This document shows positions 24,051-35,702 of a stretch of DNA of 64,000 bases, one piece after another; position 1 is the first letter of the stretch, and every line of letters starts with the position of its first letter. Location of the stretch: positions 62,001 through 126,000 of the forward strand of contig CALNHX010002786.1 in assembly GCA_940337035.1 (NCBI GenBank), in the 5' to 3' direction. The position numbers and the translations under genes are program-made. The DNA comes from Agriotes lineatus. Lineage: Eukaryota; Arthropoda; Insecta; Coleoptera; Elateridae. The notes under the pieces are model-generated. The model saw nothing but the letters and a program-made list of their open reading frames with translations, did no database searches and was not told the origin of the DNA.

Positions 24051-26971
24051 AAACAACAACGATCTGACGCTCATATGGGCATAAGGACGAGAGAAAGAAA
24101 AAGAAGTTGATATGGCAATACTTTCATATATATCGAAAGATGAACAATTGGCGAAATGTAAAGTTTTTCCCAATAAAATTATCATAACCAGAGGCGGCTC
24201 AACGAAAGGATTACACAATTGCAATTCATGCAAAAGCAAACGATGAAGAACGACAGACATTTTTAGTACCAGAAGAAAATAATGAAGTTATAGACGAGCC
24301 CCAATCTCACTCATTATCAGCACAAAAATAATTTACTTAACTTAAAACACTTCTTTTTCTTTGGAATTTGCATTTGGAAAAGTTTAATATTTTTATATTT
24401 TAGATGACGCCCCCTTTCCCCTAAATCTTTAAAAAAATTATATTCAAAGGAAGAAATGTGATGTTTTAAGTGAGCATCACATGAACAAAAAATATTAAAA
24501 CAATTATAAGACACAATCGCTGAAGGCATTTAAAATACTCTCTGCTGCTTAAATAACTACAAAAAAATACAGCTTGTTCTTAAAAAAAAAAACTTGTGAC
24601 ACTGTACAAGTCAAAATAATTTTAAAATGTGCCCCTTCTAACCCCATTAGGATCCCCTTAATAAAACTTTTTACTGGATTAAACGTAACCCTGTATAAAG
24701 TAATAATGGGAGGACACAGGAAGTGGAAGCAACCAGGATCTGTGCTGCAACAAACCTTCTCAAGGATTGAAACTGAATAGATGAATAAACGGCTTGCAAT
24801 GCGTGTATTATCGTATGCCCTGTCTCGTAATTCGTAGAAAAACTGTACTGTATATGAAACTCTATAAAATAATATATTGTAATAGCCCTACTAAAAAAAG
24901 CTTGAGTAATAATATAATAAATCAATCGGGGCAAATCACCACAAATACATAAATTATTTTATTTGAAATTGGCATTAAAATATGAGAAATCGGCAGGAAA
25001 GTAATCCATTGTTTTACGACTTTTTGTAGGTGGCGAGGCGACAGATAAACGTCAACCGACGTTAACATAACCTACAAATGTTGGTTAAAATGTTGTAATT
25101 TCGCGATTTAGGGCCAAGGCAAATAACCCACATGAGGAATAAAAAGCTAAACTTCAGTGCCTTGGTATACAAACTACTATTAATCAAGAAATTTTGTGCA
25201 ATCTCAGGACTTATTAAAATGATGTTTTTAATATTTACTGTGCAAAATAAATGGTTTATTGCCGTTCTTATATTATTTATTGGCAATTTGTTTAAATAAT
25301 TTGCTCCGGCTTGCATGAGAAAAACCTCTTGTTCAAAGGGTTAGGTTCAACACCCGGTATAACATCTACCGTTAAGCATGACTTATTAACTGGTATGGCA
25401 AATACCCGACCTTGCATCTGACAGTTGAACCTTCAATATTGACAACTCAAAACAGATATGGTTCGTTTGTATAAAAATAGCGTAATTGAATGTAAAACAC
25501 CAACAATTGAGCAAAAAACCTCAGGTAAATGCAATGCAAATAATTATGACGTAATCTGTTGCTAACCTGGTTTTTTGTGACGTAGGGACGCTCTCTCCTG
25601 CAACTGTTTCTCTTCCTCTTGACGTCAAAAGGCACGCCACCCTGCAATTATTCTATATCTGGCTGAAATCTTCTCCAAATTCTACATTTCCAAGGGTCGC
25701 CACGGCAATTATAAACCTCGTGATGGCTTTCTGCTCCGAAACTCTGGACGTAGTGCTCAATAAAGGTCTCCTCCAAACGTAGCACATAAAATTTCAGCTG
25801 GCCGATGCGCGAAACTGCTCGAAAACCGGCCTCGATGTTGAACACACTTGGTCGAAACTTCGCATAGCTTATCCCTTTTCACCGGGAGTTTTAAACATGA
25901 ATATTCTTTACACAACTGCATTCTGTGGATTTGCGAACAATAAAAACAACCTTCTGGACTCACACAAATAATATTTAATATGGATAAATTACAACTTTCT
26001 GGGAGCCAAGCTTAACAACACCCTTTTATTTTATGGCTTGGATAGTCAGTTCTAACAATTGAATATCTGGTATCCTAGCAACTAATTTTAAAATTGATTT
26101 GAACGTAAGTTTTGATAAAATATTACATAGGAACTAAACTGTCTTTCGAATAATGTCAAATCGTAGCACTTTATAACTTTACTCTGCTTTTAATCACTTT
26201 AGTTTTTAAATGCACCGTTTCCCGAGTTTATAATTAGCACTGCACAATTGTCTTTGTCTTTTAATAGGTTGCCTTATCTTGCTCTGCAATCTATTCTTCC
26301 TTGCACTACTTCTAAATCCTCAGCTGTCTTGCCGTTTGTTGGTGGTATAATTTTAACTCTGTTGCTGCATATAGCTTTCGTAACGTCACAAACCACCTCT
26401 GCATCTTAAAAAATAACATTCTTGTATTGATTTTACAATATTAACTCTGTTAGTCCACACAAATCAAGTGCATCTGCCATAACGAGCATATTTAATGAAA
26501 ATTTAGTTAAACGTAGCCTTTTTAATATTGTTTAATTTAATGCCAACCTCTATCAATCCAATTATAGTTACTGCTAATCATATCTTGTGCATTTATTGGT
26601 GTGTAATACTGACGTTATCTTGCAATAAACAAAATTCAATTCTGTGCCCATTTGACTTATTATTTCATTTTTATTCCTTAGTTAGGCAACCAGAATTGCT
26701 GTGGGCATTAAACCATTGCAATATAGGGGCGCAGGGAAGAACACCTGCTTGTTTTTAGCAAGTAAGATGATTGTGTTCCCTTTGGGTTTTGTTTTATTTT
26801 ATCTTCTTATATACAATGTTTGTACTTATTTAGAACCCAATAAATGGATTATTATTATTATTATATATGACTGATGATTGATTTCTTATTAAACCAAAAA
26901 CTGACATGTACCTACACTTACAATTCTTGGGTGTTACTAGATTTTTCTAATTACAGATTGTTGTTTTTCAG
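24051..26971. other. non-coding stretch with dispersed repeats
   Basis: Probably lola intron. The part 26190-26760 is a reverse-complement copy of sequence flanking the hAT element at 30.2 kb (29730-30181 plus 30942 onward). It therefore shows that element's empty site. A short (ATT)n run is near 26850. I recognise no gene. Confidence 0.45.
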
Positions 26972-27174
26972 GTAATCCAAAGATGCAGGATTATATATTT
27001 AGTTGTCAAAATTGTGGAAGACGATACAAGCACAATAGAACACTTATCAGGCACATCCGATACGAATGTAAGAAGGAACGTCAATTTAATTGTTCCCTAT
27101 GTTCGTATAAAAGTTTTCATAAAACAACTCTCAAGCAGCATATTATATTTCGACACAGGAGTATGACAAATTAA
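26972..27174 (+). CDS. lola: lola-like alternative 3' exon 3 (two zinc fingers)
   Basis: The acceptor TTGTTTTTCAG ends at 26971. Two bases complete the split codon, and the frame runs to TAA at 27172-27174. Finger 1 is CQNC-GRRYKHNRTLIR-HIRYEC (C2HC). The linker is KKERQF rather than GKEP. Finger 2 is CSLC...HIIFRH (C2H2). No in-frame damage is seen. Role as for the other lola exons: an isoform-specific DNA-binding tail. Confidence 0.83.
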
Positions 27175-27402
27175 TATTGCTAATGTATTATAAAATAGAC
27201 ATGTGTGATGACACGTGTAAAATTTTTGAAAATAGAAAATTAAATGTATTTACCAAGTGACTTGACACTATGTATATATGTTTTTCTAGGATATACATTT
27301 AAGCATCTTTCTTTATTCCTCTATCGCCCAAATTTGTTTCAGAATCGAACCTAGATAAATAGGGATGGTGTCAATGAAAAGAGGTTATTCGGAGTATTAT
27401 AT

Positions 27403-27914
27403 TGTTACGTTTTTCGTTTTCGGGCTATTTAAAAATTATACGTCGCTTGTATTAAACATTTATTTACAACTATTTATCCTAACTATTTACAAAGCAACTA
27501 TTAAACGCGGAACACACATTATTTATAAACTAACAGGACTATTTCTAACAACAGATACTTTATTTATTTATACACGACTTAACATTAATGATTTATATGG
27601 TTATATTTATTTTACGCGCGTTATTTATCTCACTAGATTTATGTACACACGGGTTGATTTATATTGCATCTTTACGCGTTTCCAGTTGGATGAGAACTGC
27701 CCGCTACTCCTGCGGGCCGCGTATTTATATTGCCGGTAGTTCCTTCTGGAAAACGTCTCGAGTTTGCTCGACCTTTCTGGCAACTCTGATGTGTCACACG
27801 TATTAATCACCGAGGCCGCTGACTCATCCGTCGCACCTGGCTCCAAGGTCGTTTCTCGAATATTCGGGCCACTGACTCACGCGTCTGCAACGGCCTGATC
27901 CCAAGGTCGTTACA
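27403..27914 (-). mobile_element. solo LTR, Gypsy-like
   Basis: On the minus strand it begins TGTAACGACCTTGGGA and ends CGTAACA. The flanks are ATAT on each side (27399-27402, 27915-27918), a 4-bp TSD typical of Ty3/Gypsy elements. It is clearly the same family as the LTR at 59268-59849 and more distantly that at 61953. No internal region is next to it, so it is a solo LTR left by recombination. Short open frames here are accidental. Confidence 0.8.
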
Positions 27915-28280
27915 ATATTTTACTTACTATTAATAAAATTGCACAATACAACATGACTTAAGATGTTTTAATATGTTAAAGTAAAACGATAACAAACCCA
28001 CTGTGTTTAAAGTAAAATAAACTGCAATTTTTACTCAAAAGAACCATGAAGTGGTTCGAACATGTTAAGATGCACTTGAGCAATGGCAGTATAAATAACT
28101 GATTTCATACTTATTGAATACTTTGATTCACTCGAGAATCAATATATGTGTTTTGCCGACCTTTTATTGTGTTAGTGTCTTGGTGAAGAACACAATCAAA
28201 TCATGTATACTTTTAGAAATTATCCATGTCTTGGTGCAGAAACATTCGACAAGCTCTCGGTGTCTGTATTATTTTTTTAG

Positions 28281-28469
28281 ATGCAGGTACTTATCACCAA
28301 TATTTTATATGTGGACGCTGTAAGAAAACATGAATATGAACACAATTTGATGCAACGTCGTTCACATAGGTGTGGAGTGCTATGTGCGACTATAAAGCAA
28401 AGTGGAAACTTTTCAGCATCATATTGCAAGAAAATTTCTGTATTACATATTGTACTATTAGCATTGTAA
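28281..28469 (+). pseudogene. lola: decayed lola-like 3' exon
   Basis: After an ATTATTTTTTTAG acceptor the usual two-base phase gives an opening AGTYHQYFICGRCKKT, with a zinc-finger CxxC, then a stop. A one-base shift continues as HEYEHNLMQRRSHRCG, which resembles the helix and C of finger 1. The second finger is not intact. Acceptor, phase and CxxC agree with the neighbouring exons, so I read it as a dead cassette. The similarity is short and could be chance. Confidence 0.5.
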
Positions 28470-28540
28470 ACGAGACATTTTTTAATAATGCATTTTAATA
28501 CATTTAACTAAAACATAAATACGTTTGTGCTTGATTTCAG

Positions 28541-28719
28541 AGGCAGGAGAAAATTATCGTTGTAGTTGTGGTAGAAGATACAAACATCTGCGAAATCTGG
28601 CACAGCACCAAAAATTTGACTGCGGAAAGGAGCCACGATTTTCATGCCAACACTGTTCCCGTAAATTTAGGACCAGATATAATTTGAAAGTTCATAGCTC
28701 CCAACATTCTAACGCATAA
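28541..28719 (+). CDS. lola: lola-like alternative 3' exon 4 (two zinc fingers)
   Basis: The exon follows CTTGATTTCAG, with the same split-codon phase, and ends with TAA at 28717-28719. Finger 1 has CSC (one residue between cysteines instead of two), then GRRYKHLRNLAQHQKFDC. The linker is GKEPRF. Finger 2 is CQHC...HSSQH. Intact frame. The C-x-C spacing is shared with exon 5 and may mark a subgroup. Confidence 0.85.
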
Positions 28720-29158
28720 AGAAACTGTAATGAATTTTAGAAATTGGATTTTGCAAATCAAATGTGATGTAGAAATAAGCTGCTCTTCTTGTCTTACTTG
28801 ATTAAATACACACGAAAATATTTCAGTGTAAAAATGCTATTAGCGTGGTGTGGAGAGAAAGAGAGGGAGAAAGCGAGATACTTATTTGTTATAAACTTAA
28901 GAAAGTAATGAATAGAATAGATTTTAATTAGTTTTGTACAATCACACTGAAAGTTGTGTACGTTTATATTTTTATGAACGTGTAGCATTAAACAGATTGA
29001 TTAAAACTGCATATTGATTTTTTGCACCTGTTACAGTAGAAAATGGTTCATCATTTTATAAAAAGTATTTACATTATAATTATTATAATGTAGGTATAAT
29101 TGAATGTAGGTATAATTGAATGTATCTAGGAAGTCTAAATAAAGACTTGTGTTTATTT

Positions 29159-29500
29159 ATTTGGTACTACCTGACCCGGCAAACGTTGTTTTGAATTATG
29201 ACATGATGGGAAAACCTTTCAAACCATTACGCACAGAATCATAAAAGTATTACTGCAAATAGAAAGTCGTACAGTGTATAGAAAAACACACTTTCGATAT
29301 TTTACAATTTTCCGGCTTTCCCTTTGGATTTTTCCGAATTTTATTTTTTGCTAAACAAAACAAAAAAAAATCCTCCGAATCGGTCAAGTCGTTCTCGAGT
29401 TTTTGTGTTAGTCTCAAATGATGTTTATTTAAAAGGATGACAAACGCCACAATTTGTAATTTTGAAAAGAAAAATTCAGCCATTCATTCATTATCTTTAG
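29159..29500. repeat. dispersed insect repeat (CCCGGCAAACGTTGTTTT type)
   Basis: The opening CTGACCCGGCAAACGTTG and the later CCGAATCGGTCAAGTCGTTC block are familiar components of a widespread insect interspersed repeat. I recognise it by motif only. The frame on the minus strand is accidental. Confidence 0.4.
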
Positions 29501-30181
29501 CCTCTTTTACCCTTCGGTGTCAAGGACCATTCAACAATGCGAGAAGTGCAACAACATGAAAAAATTAGAAATACAGAAGTAAATTACATTTGAAAATGGT
29601 TGAATTTAGGGGTATGAAAATAGATGTTAGAACAAAACTCATTAAAGCGACTTTTCGAAAATAGAAAAATAGGGTGTTCCTATTTGAAAAAAAAATTAAA
29701 TGATAATACATTATGCAATGGTTTAATGCCCACACCAATTTATTCTGGTTGCCTAACTAACACGAAAATGAAAGAATTCAAGGTAAGCACAGAATTAATA
29801 TTTTGTTTATTGCAAAATAAAGTCAGTATTTTACACTAATAAATGCACGTGATATGATTATCAGTAACTATAATTTGATTGATAAAGGTTAGCATTAGAT
29901 AAGGCAGAATCAAAAGGGTTACGTTTAACGTTTTATGCATAATTGATATTAGGAATAGCAAGCGCAGCTCAATTTATGTATCTAACAGATTTGAGTTTGG
30001 TAACGTGACATGATACAGAGATGGTTTGTGAAGTTACAAAAATTATATGAGCGTTATGAGTAAAAGTTATGAAACCAGCAAACGGCAAGACAGCTGACGG
30101 GTAAAGAAATGGTGCAAAGCAGTCCAAGGAAGCAAGAAGCAAGATAAGGCAGCCTATTATAGGACAAGACAATTGTGCAGT

Positions 30182-30933
30182 TAGTGATGCAACCATTAAA
30201 AAAACCGTTCGTTTTTTTTAACTGTTTTTTTGCAAAAAAAAACGAGCAGTCTGGTTTTTTTTTAAAATAGGTTTTTTTCAGAATTAAAGTGTAGTGAATA
30301 ACAAGAAATATTCTTTGGAAAAACAAAAAACAGATATTTCTAAATAAAAATAATACATTTCATAGGTAAAGTGCATTATAGAATTTATAATAACAAAAAA
30401 AAAACAAATATTTCTAAGAAAAATAATGTATTACATTTCATAGCCAAAGTGGATGCAGAAATTACTCGCTAACAGACATGGCTGACTCAACTGATTCGGA
30501 GTCAGTATCCATGCAGTTTACGTCGCCCATGTCACTGTCTTATGACTTTGATGAATCGCTGATATTTAACATAACTTGATTCGTCGATCAGCTCGACAGT
30601 TTCAGAGCTAGGTCCAGCTTAAAACAACTTCCAACAGTGGGGGTGGGGCAGGGGTGCTCGTATAGACGCATGCATACACTTTGCTGTTCTGTGAGTAATA
30701 CGTAATACGAGTAGGCAGTAGGTATAAGTGTGCATAAGTTTTCTTGAACTTTAAAGGGCATGTAAAATCAAAATAAGTTTAAATTTTGTCGTTTGTTTAC
30801 CTGCTGCCAACCAAACCTACCAAAACGTGCCGCCAGTTACAAAAATGAATAAAAAACCAAAAAAAAACGTTTTTTGTAGTTTTTTTTAAAGGTTTTTATT
30901 CGATTTAAAAAAAACGCGTTTTTTACATCACTA
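30182..30933 (+). mobile_element. hAT-like non-autonomous element, copy 1
   Basis: Ends TAGTGATG... and ...CATCACTA are flanked by perfect 8-bp duplications TGTGCAGT (30174-30181, 30934-30941). The empty target is preserved in the related repeat near 26240. The interior is poor in coding capacity, with long A/T runs next to the ends. Copy 2 is at 43526-44321. The 8-bp TSD and TAGTGATG ends fit hAT. Confidence 0.88.
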
Positions 30934-31409
30934 TGTGCAGTGCTAATTATAAACATGTGAAACAGTCCATTTAAAGACTAAAATGAAAAAGCAGAGATTT
31001 AAAGTTTAAAGTGTTATGATTGACAATTGCCAAAAAAAAAGACAGTTTAGTTTTTTATGTATTCGTTTATCATATCATTTAGCACGAGAATTAATTTACT
31101 CCTGCATATCTCATTTTTTCAAATTTATTATTTTTTGATATTTGCTGAATGATATCATTTGTGACAGTGGTCCATTATTAGATGTTTTATCTGACTTTTT
31201 CTACTGTTTCGGATGTTTATCACACGACGTTTCAGGAGTTTTGATCTACTCCCGTCTTCAGGTGAATGAACTCCTGAGGACTGCTTTTTGTTATTTATAA
31301 TGGATTTTTATTTTTTAAACTAGTCTTATGCTATGTTTGGAGAGTTGAAGTGTCTTATCATTTTATTTACTCCTATTCAGTAAAGAAAGTACTACACATA
31401 ATAAGATAA

Positions 31410-31970
31410 TATGAAGTAGCAGCTGCATCGATTAGTGTAAGAGGAAAACAACTGCAATATGTGGAAAAGGTTGAATATCTGGAAACAATTATAAATAAAG
31501 ATAGCCGAATAGAAGAAGAAACTAAGAACAGAATAAACAAAGCAAACACACTGTATTACCAAATAAACAACACTATGATAGGTAAAGCAGAACTAAGTGT
31601 TCTACCCACATCACTATACACAGCAGAATCCTGGGCATACTAAATAAACAGCTTTCGAAGAGTTATAGGAAAGACAAAACGAGATAGAATTTGGAGCAGA
31701 AGTATCAGAGTTGAGCTAAACCAACAGCCAGTGATTAACGAAATTGAACAGAAACAATTAAAATTATGTGCTCATATAGTGCGCCTGGACACCGAAACAT
31801 ACCCCAGGCAAACATATAAAATGAAAGAAGAACGAAAAATAAAAGTTAAATTAGACCCCAAGTTTGATGGAAAGATAATATCCAGGAGGTGGTTACATAA
31901 AGACGAAAAAACATCGATCAAGTTAAAAGAACGGCCATCAGGCATAACTGGGAAATAAAAAAGAAGTTTT
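31410..31970 (+). pseudogene. LINE reverse-transcriptase C-terminal fragment
   Basis: Fragments VEYLETIINKDSRIEEETKN, INKANTLYYQINN, TAESW and then EQKQLKLCAHIVRLD are the C-terminal RT and tail region of an insect LINE. They are broken by a stop at 31641 and lack the rest of the protein. Confidence 0.65.
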
Positions 31971-32126
31971 ATGTTATATTTGGAGAGTTGAAGTGTTTAT
32001 CGTTTTATTTACTCCTATTAAATAATATTCCCCTTATTAGCATTTTTTTAACGTGAGAGCCATACAACTGTATGAAAATTATTAGTATTTTGTCGCAAAA
32101 CTTTTAAGCTACCCATATATTGGGCA

Positions 32127-32358
32127 TGATTGAACGTTTTTGAATGGTCATGGTTATACAACGTATGAATAATATGTTGGTGGCACTGTAGGTCTAAGTC
32201 AAATTTGAGGTTAGCAGGTTAGGTTTTGCTTCAGTCTGTGTCAAAACTGACGCAAAACCTAACCTGCTAACCTCGAATTTGACATAGACTTACAGTGCCA
32301 CCAACATCTTATTCATACGTTATAGGTATAACCATGACCATTCAAAAACGTTCGATCA
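32127..32358. repeat. long palindrome with shared hairpin core
   Basis: Arms of about 110 bp face each other. The outer part carries GAACGTTTTTGAATGGTCAT, the inner part the GTCAAATTTGAGGTTAGCAG core also found at 6262 and 38942. The central spacer is short. It is likely a foldback MITE. Confidence 0.8.
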
Positions 32359-32773
32359 TTTCTGAAGGCACTTTATTTAAAAGATAGTAAATTTGGTTGG
32401 CTACAGTTTTTTGTGCCACCCTGTATAATAGAAAATATTTTAATAATGTATAACACCTTCGTACCTACAACTTTTATATAAATAAATTTTGTGTAACTCT
32501 CATACTTTTAAAAATATCATCTACCCCTGCATTGTTGCTGTATCCTGTATATGGCTGCCCCATATAGGTTTTGTTGATTTAAAGATTTCCTCGTTGGGGG
32601 AACAGTTTGATTAGACAGTATTGTAGTACAACATTCTCTATTGTGGCTAATATCAAAATGCACACTTTGGTAACTTCTGTAAGCTATAGTTTTATAGTGA
32701 TAGCTGTATTGGTGATCTCATTTGAGCGCAGCCACAGCCGATTGGGCCAGCCAGAAGAGCTTGTTAATAAATA

Positions 32774-34193
32774 CAGGGTCCTGCATTAGTGCGTCGGGCA
32801 TTCTTAGCGTCCTTATTTATAACAGTAGAAAAAAAGTTTAAAACAAAAGTTGTAGGATGTGGGTTGATGCATATTTTAAAAATATTTTTAAATATACAGG
32901 GTGGTCCAAAAAAGTATGACATCATAAAATATATATTTTTTAAATGACACACCCTATAGTTTTTGGCACATTAAGGTTCCTTTTGGTGTTCTCTCTTATG
33001 TGCCAAAATAATTTTTTATTTGCTTCGATATTTTAGGAGCAATAAATAAAAAAAGATGAAAAGATCGTTTTGCACGCTTGGAAAAATTAGAAAAAAAAAA
33101 TCTTGTTAGATCAGTTTTGTTCTAGCTAAATAGTGTGAACAGTAATGCTAGAGGTCTAATAATACTCTGACAATAAACATATTTTTCTTATTTTATACAG
33201 GGTGTTCAAAATTTGGTTACAAAAATGGCAGCTTTCAAATCAGTTTTTCTTAGTATTTTTAAATGACACACTCTGTATTTTTTGACACATTTAGGTTCCT
33301 TTTGTTGTTCTCTCTTACGTGCTAAAATATTTTTTTATTTGCTTCGATATTTTAGGAGCAATACATAAAAAAAGATGAAAAGATCATTTTGCACGCTAGG
33401 AAAAAATAGAAAAAAAATCTTGTTGGTTCTGTTTTGTTCCAGCTAAATAGTGTGAACAGTAATGCTAGAGGTCTAATAATACTCTGACAATAAACAGATT
33501 TTTTTATTTTATACAGGGTGTTCAAAATTTGGTTACAAAAATGGCAACTTTCAAATCAGTTTTTCTTAGTATTTTTAAATGGCACACCCTGTATTTTATT
33601 TCATTATTTAATACAGAATTTAATTACAAGCATATTTTGTTATAACGAATGTATTAAAATTCTCAATGGTTTTAGAGATATTTACCAAAAACTATCAATA
33701 TCCTCATTAAACTAAAAAAGTATTGGGAAAATATCATAGACAGCCATGGAAAAACAATATGTAGGTGTTTATTTATCACTTTACAGACTTTAACAGAAAC
33801 TATTGGCAATTCATTTTAACAAATGTTCAAAATATCTTCCATTTTGCTGCAAACATTTGTTTATTCTTACTTGTAAGCTCCTATCCACATCGCCCAGGAT
33901 CGCTGGTGTAATTGTCGCAAATGCGTTAATTATTCTCTGCCGCATGTTCTCCTCGGTAGTTGGCCGTTCCTTATAAACTAGATCTTTTAATACCCCCACA
34001 GAAAAAAATCTAATTTGGTTAAGTCAGGCGACCTCGGAGGCCATCGTCACACTTTTTTGGACCACCCTGTATATTTAAAAACATTTTTAAAATATGCATC
34101 AACCCACATCCTACAACTTTTGTAGCAAACTTTTTTTTATACTGTTGTAAATAAGGACGCTATGGATGCCCGACGCACTAATGCAGGACCCTG
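32774..34193 (-). mobile_element. IS630/mariner-like element with long TIRs
   Basis: Ends CAGGGTCCTGCATTAGTGCG and its reverse complement are flanked by TA. TIR similarity continues about 145 bp. Inside are a tandem duplication of about 312 bp (about 32935-33565) and a minus-strand transposase C-terminal fragment (33811-34060), with WPPRSPDLT, FFLWG and RINKCLQQNGRYFEH motifs. The catalytic N-terminal part is missing. Confidence 0.75.
33811..34060 (-). pseudogene. transposase C-terminal fragment (IS630/mariner-like)
   Basis: The frame reads WPPRSPDLT, a break, then FFLWGY followed by a stop. It resumes as a frame with KDLVYKERPTTEENMRQRI and a closing NGRYFEHLL. This is the usual last third of DDE transposases of this group. 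The catalytic core is absent. Confidence 0.7.
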
Positions 34194-34219
34194 TATATGT
34201 AGCTTAATTTTTTTTTTTA

Positions 34220-35561
34220 ATTTGAATTTATTCTCAAACAGGCAATTACAGCAAACAGTAAGCAACTTGAGTGGATTAACACATCAGGCAAGGTATTAAT
34301 GAAGGTTAAGGATAGTATTGGGTCCAAATTAGACCCTTGGGATACTCCCAAATTAACTGTGAATTTACCTGAAGTATTCCCGTCATGCTTTACAAAAAAT
34401 ATCTGTTTTGCAAGTACGAACTAAAAAACCGCATATTGATAGATGACAACCTATATGTATACAACTTTTGTAATAATATATCGTGATCAACTGTGTCAAA
34501 AGCTTTTTTGAAATCCGTATATACAACATTCACCTGTTTTTTTATTTTGAAAAGAAGCCATTACATCATGTACAAATATTGCTGGATTGGTAGTTGTCGA
34601 TATTTTAGGAACAAAGCCTTGTTGAGAACTATTAACATAATGGTAGGTTCTTCCGGGTTATGCCGTGGTCGTCGATTTGAACTTGACGTTTCGCTGCTCA
34701 TGCTGTTAGCTTCTTCAGAAGTTTTCTAAAGACTGATGTTGGTGTCTTTTGCTCCTGGTTATATACCGAGGAGTCGTTATTCGATATGTATGTTATTCGT
34801 ATTTGTCGTTTTTCCGCTTGGTTGCTCACGTGAAACTTGTTTATGGATGGATTGGTTTTGCAGAGCTACTTTCCATGTGTTACTAAGGTGATAACAGTCT
34901 TCTCGATTGAAATTGTTTGGATTTTTAATAATACTTCCCTTGTGTTATTCGGGAATCCCTAGAACCGAGAAGAAGACGGCTACCGCCTTAGTAACACATG
35001 GAAGGTAGCTCTGCAAAACCAATCCAACCATAAACAAGTGAGCAACCAAGCGGAAAAACGACAAGTCCCAATAACTTACTAGATCTACACAAGCAGCCAA
35101 CCGTAACGGCTCCTCGGTATATAACCAGGAGCAAAAGGCACCAACATCAGTATTTAGAAAACTTCTGAAGAAGCTGACAGCATGAGCAGCGAAACGTCAA
35201 GTTCAAATCGACGACCACGGCACAACCTGGAAAAAGCTACCGTTATGGACAAGGCCGTGAAAGCCTGCATTCGACTACTAACATAATGTTCAATATGATT
35301 CCAAAGCTTATTATATACAATCTGTTCAAATAAATTAGCAACAGCCGATAGTACTGCAATAGGTCTATAATTTTCCATGCAGGATTTGTCACCTCCTTTA
35401 AATACTGAGGTAATCACTAGCACTTTCCAATAATCGCGAAACACATGGGTTTTAAGGAAGAGATTGAATATATGAATTAGTGGGAGTTCAAGGTAATCTG
35501 AACACGTCTTAATTATGTACGGAGGAATACCATCACTGATACTGATTACCTCAATTCCTCT
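34220..35561 (-). pseudogene. Jockey-like LINE reverse-transcriptase fragment
   Basis: On the minus strand: GIPPYIIKTC, FKGGDKSCMENYRPIAVLSA, LFEQIVYNKLW, then after the 34642-35278 insertion QQGFVPKISTTTN, DFKKAFDTVDHD and SQGSNLDPILS-like blocks. These are RT motifs in the expected order. Frameshifts, for example before DFKKAF, and stops show it is dead. Confidence 0.75.
34642..35278. mobile_element. foldback element inserted in the Jockey-like LINE
   Basis: Arms of about 250 bp share TGCCGTGGTCGTCGATTTGA, ACTTGACGTTTCGCTGCTCA and CTCCTGGTTATATACCGAGG with their reverse complements. The flanks are 10-bp duplications TAACATAATG (34632-34641 and 35279-35288). The interrupted LINE resumes on both sides. 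No coding capacity. Confidence 0.8.
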
Positions 35562-35702
35562 TTTAGTCTAGATGAATTGTATAAATATACAGAGTAATCC
35601 GTTTGATTAGGGAACATTCAAAATTTATGTAGCTGCAGATTTTAGAAGTATTCATAGATAATGTCATTATTATATACACAAATGACTGCAGTTTTACATG
35701 AT

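Noticed and set aside
27365..27739. 124-aa open frame as a gene
   Set aside because: It lies within an LTR, and the homologous LTR at 59.5-59.9 kb has the same accidental frame on its antisense strand.
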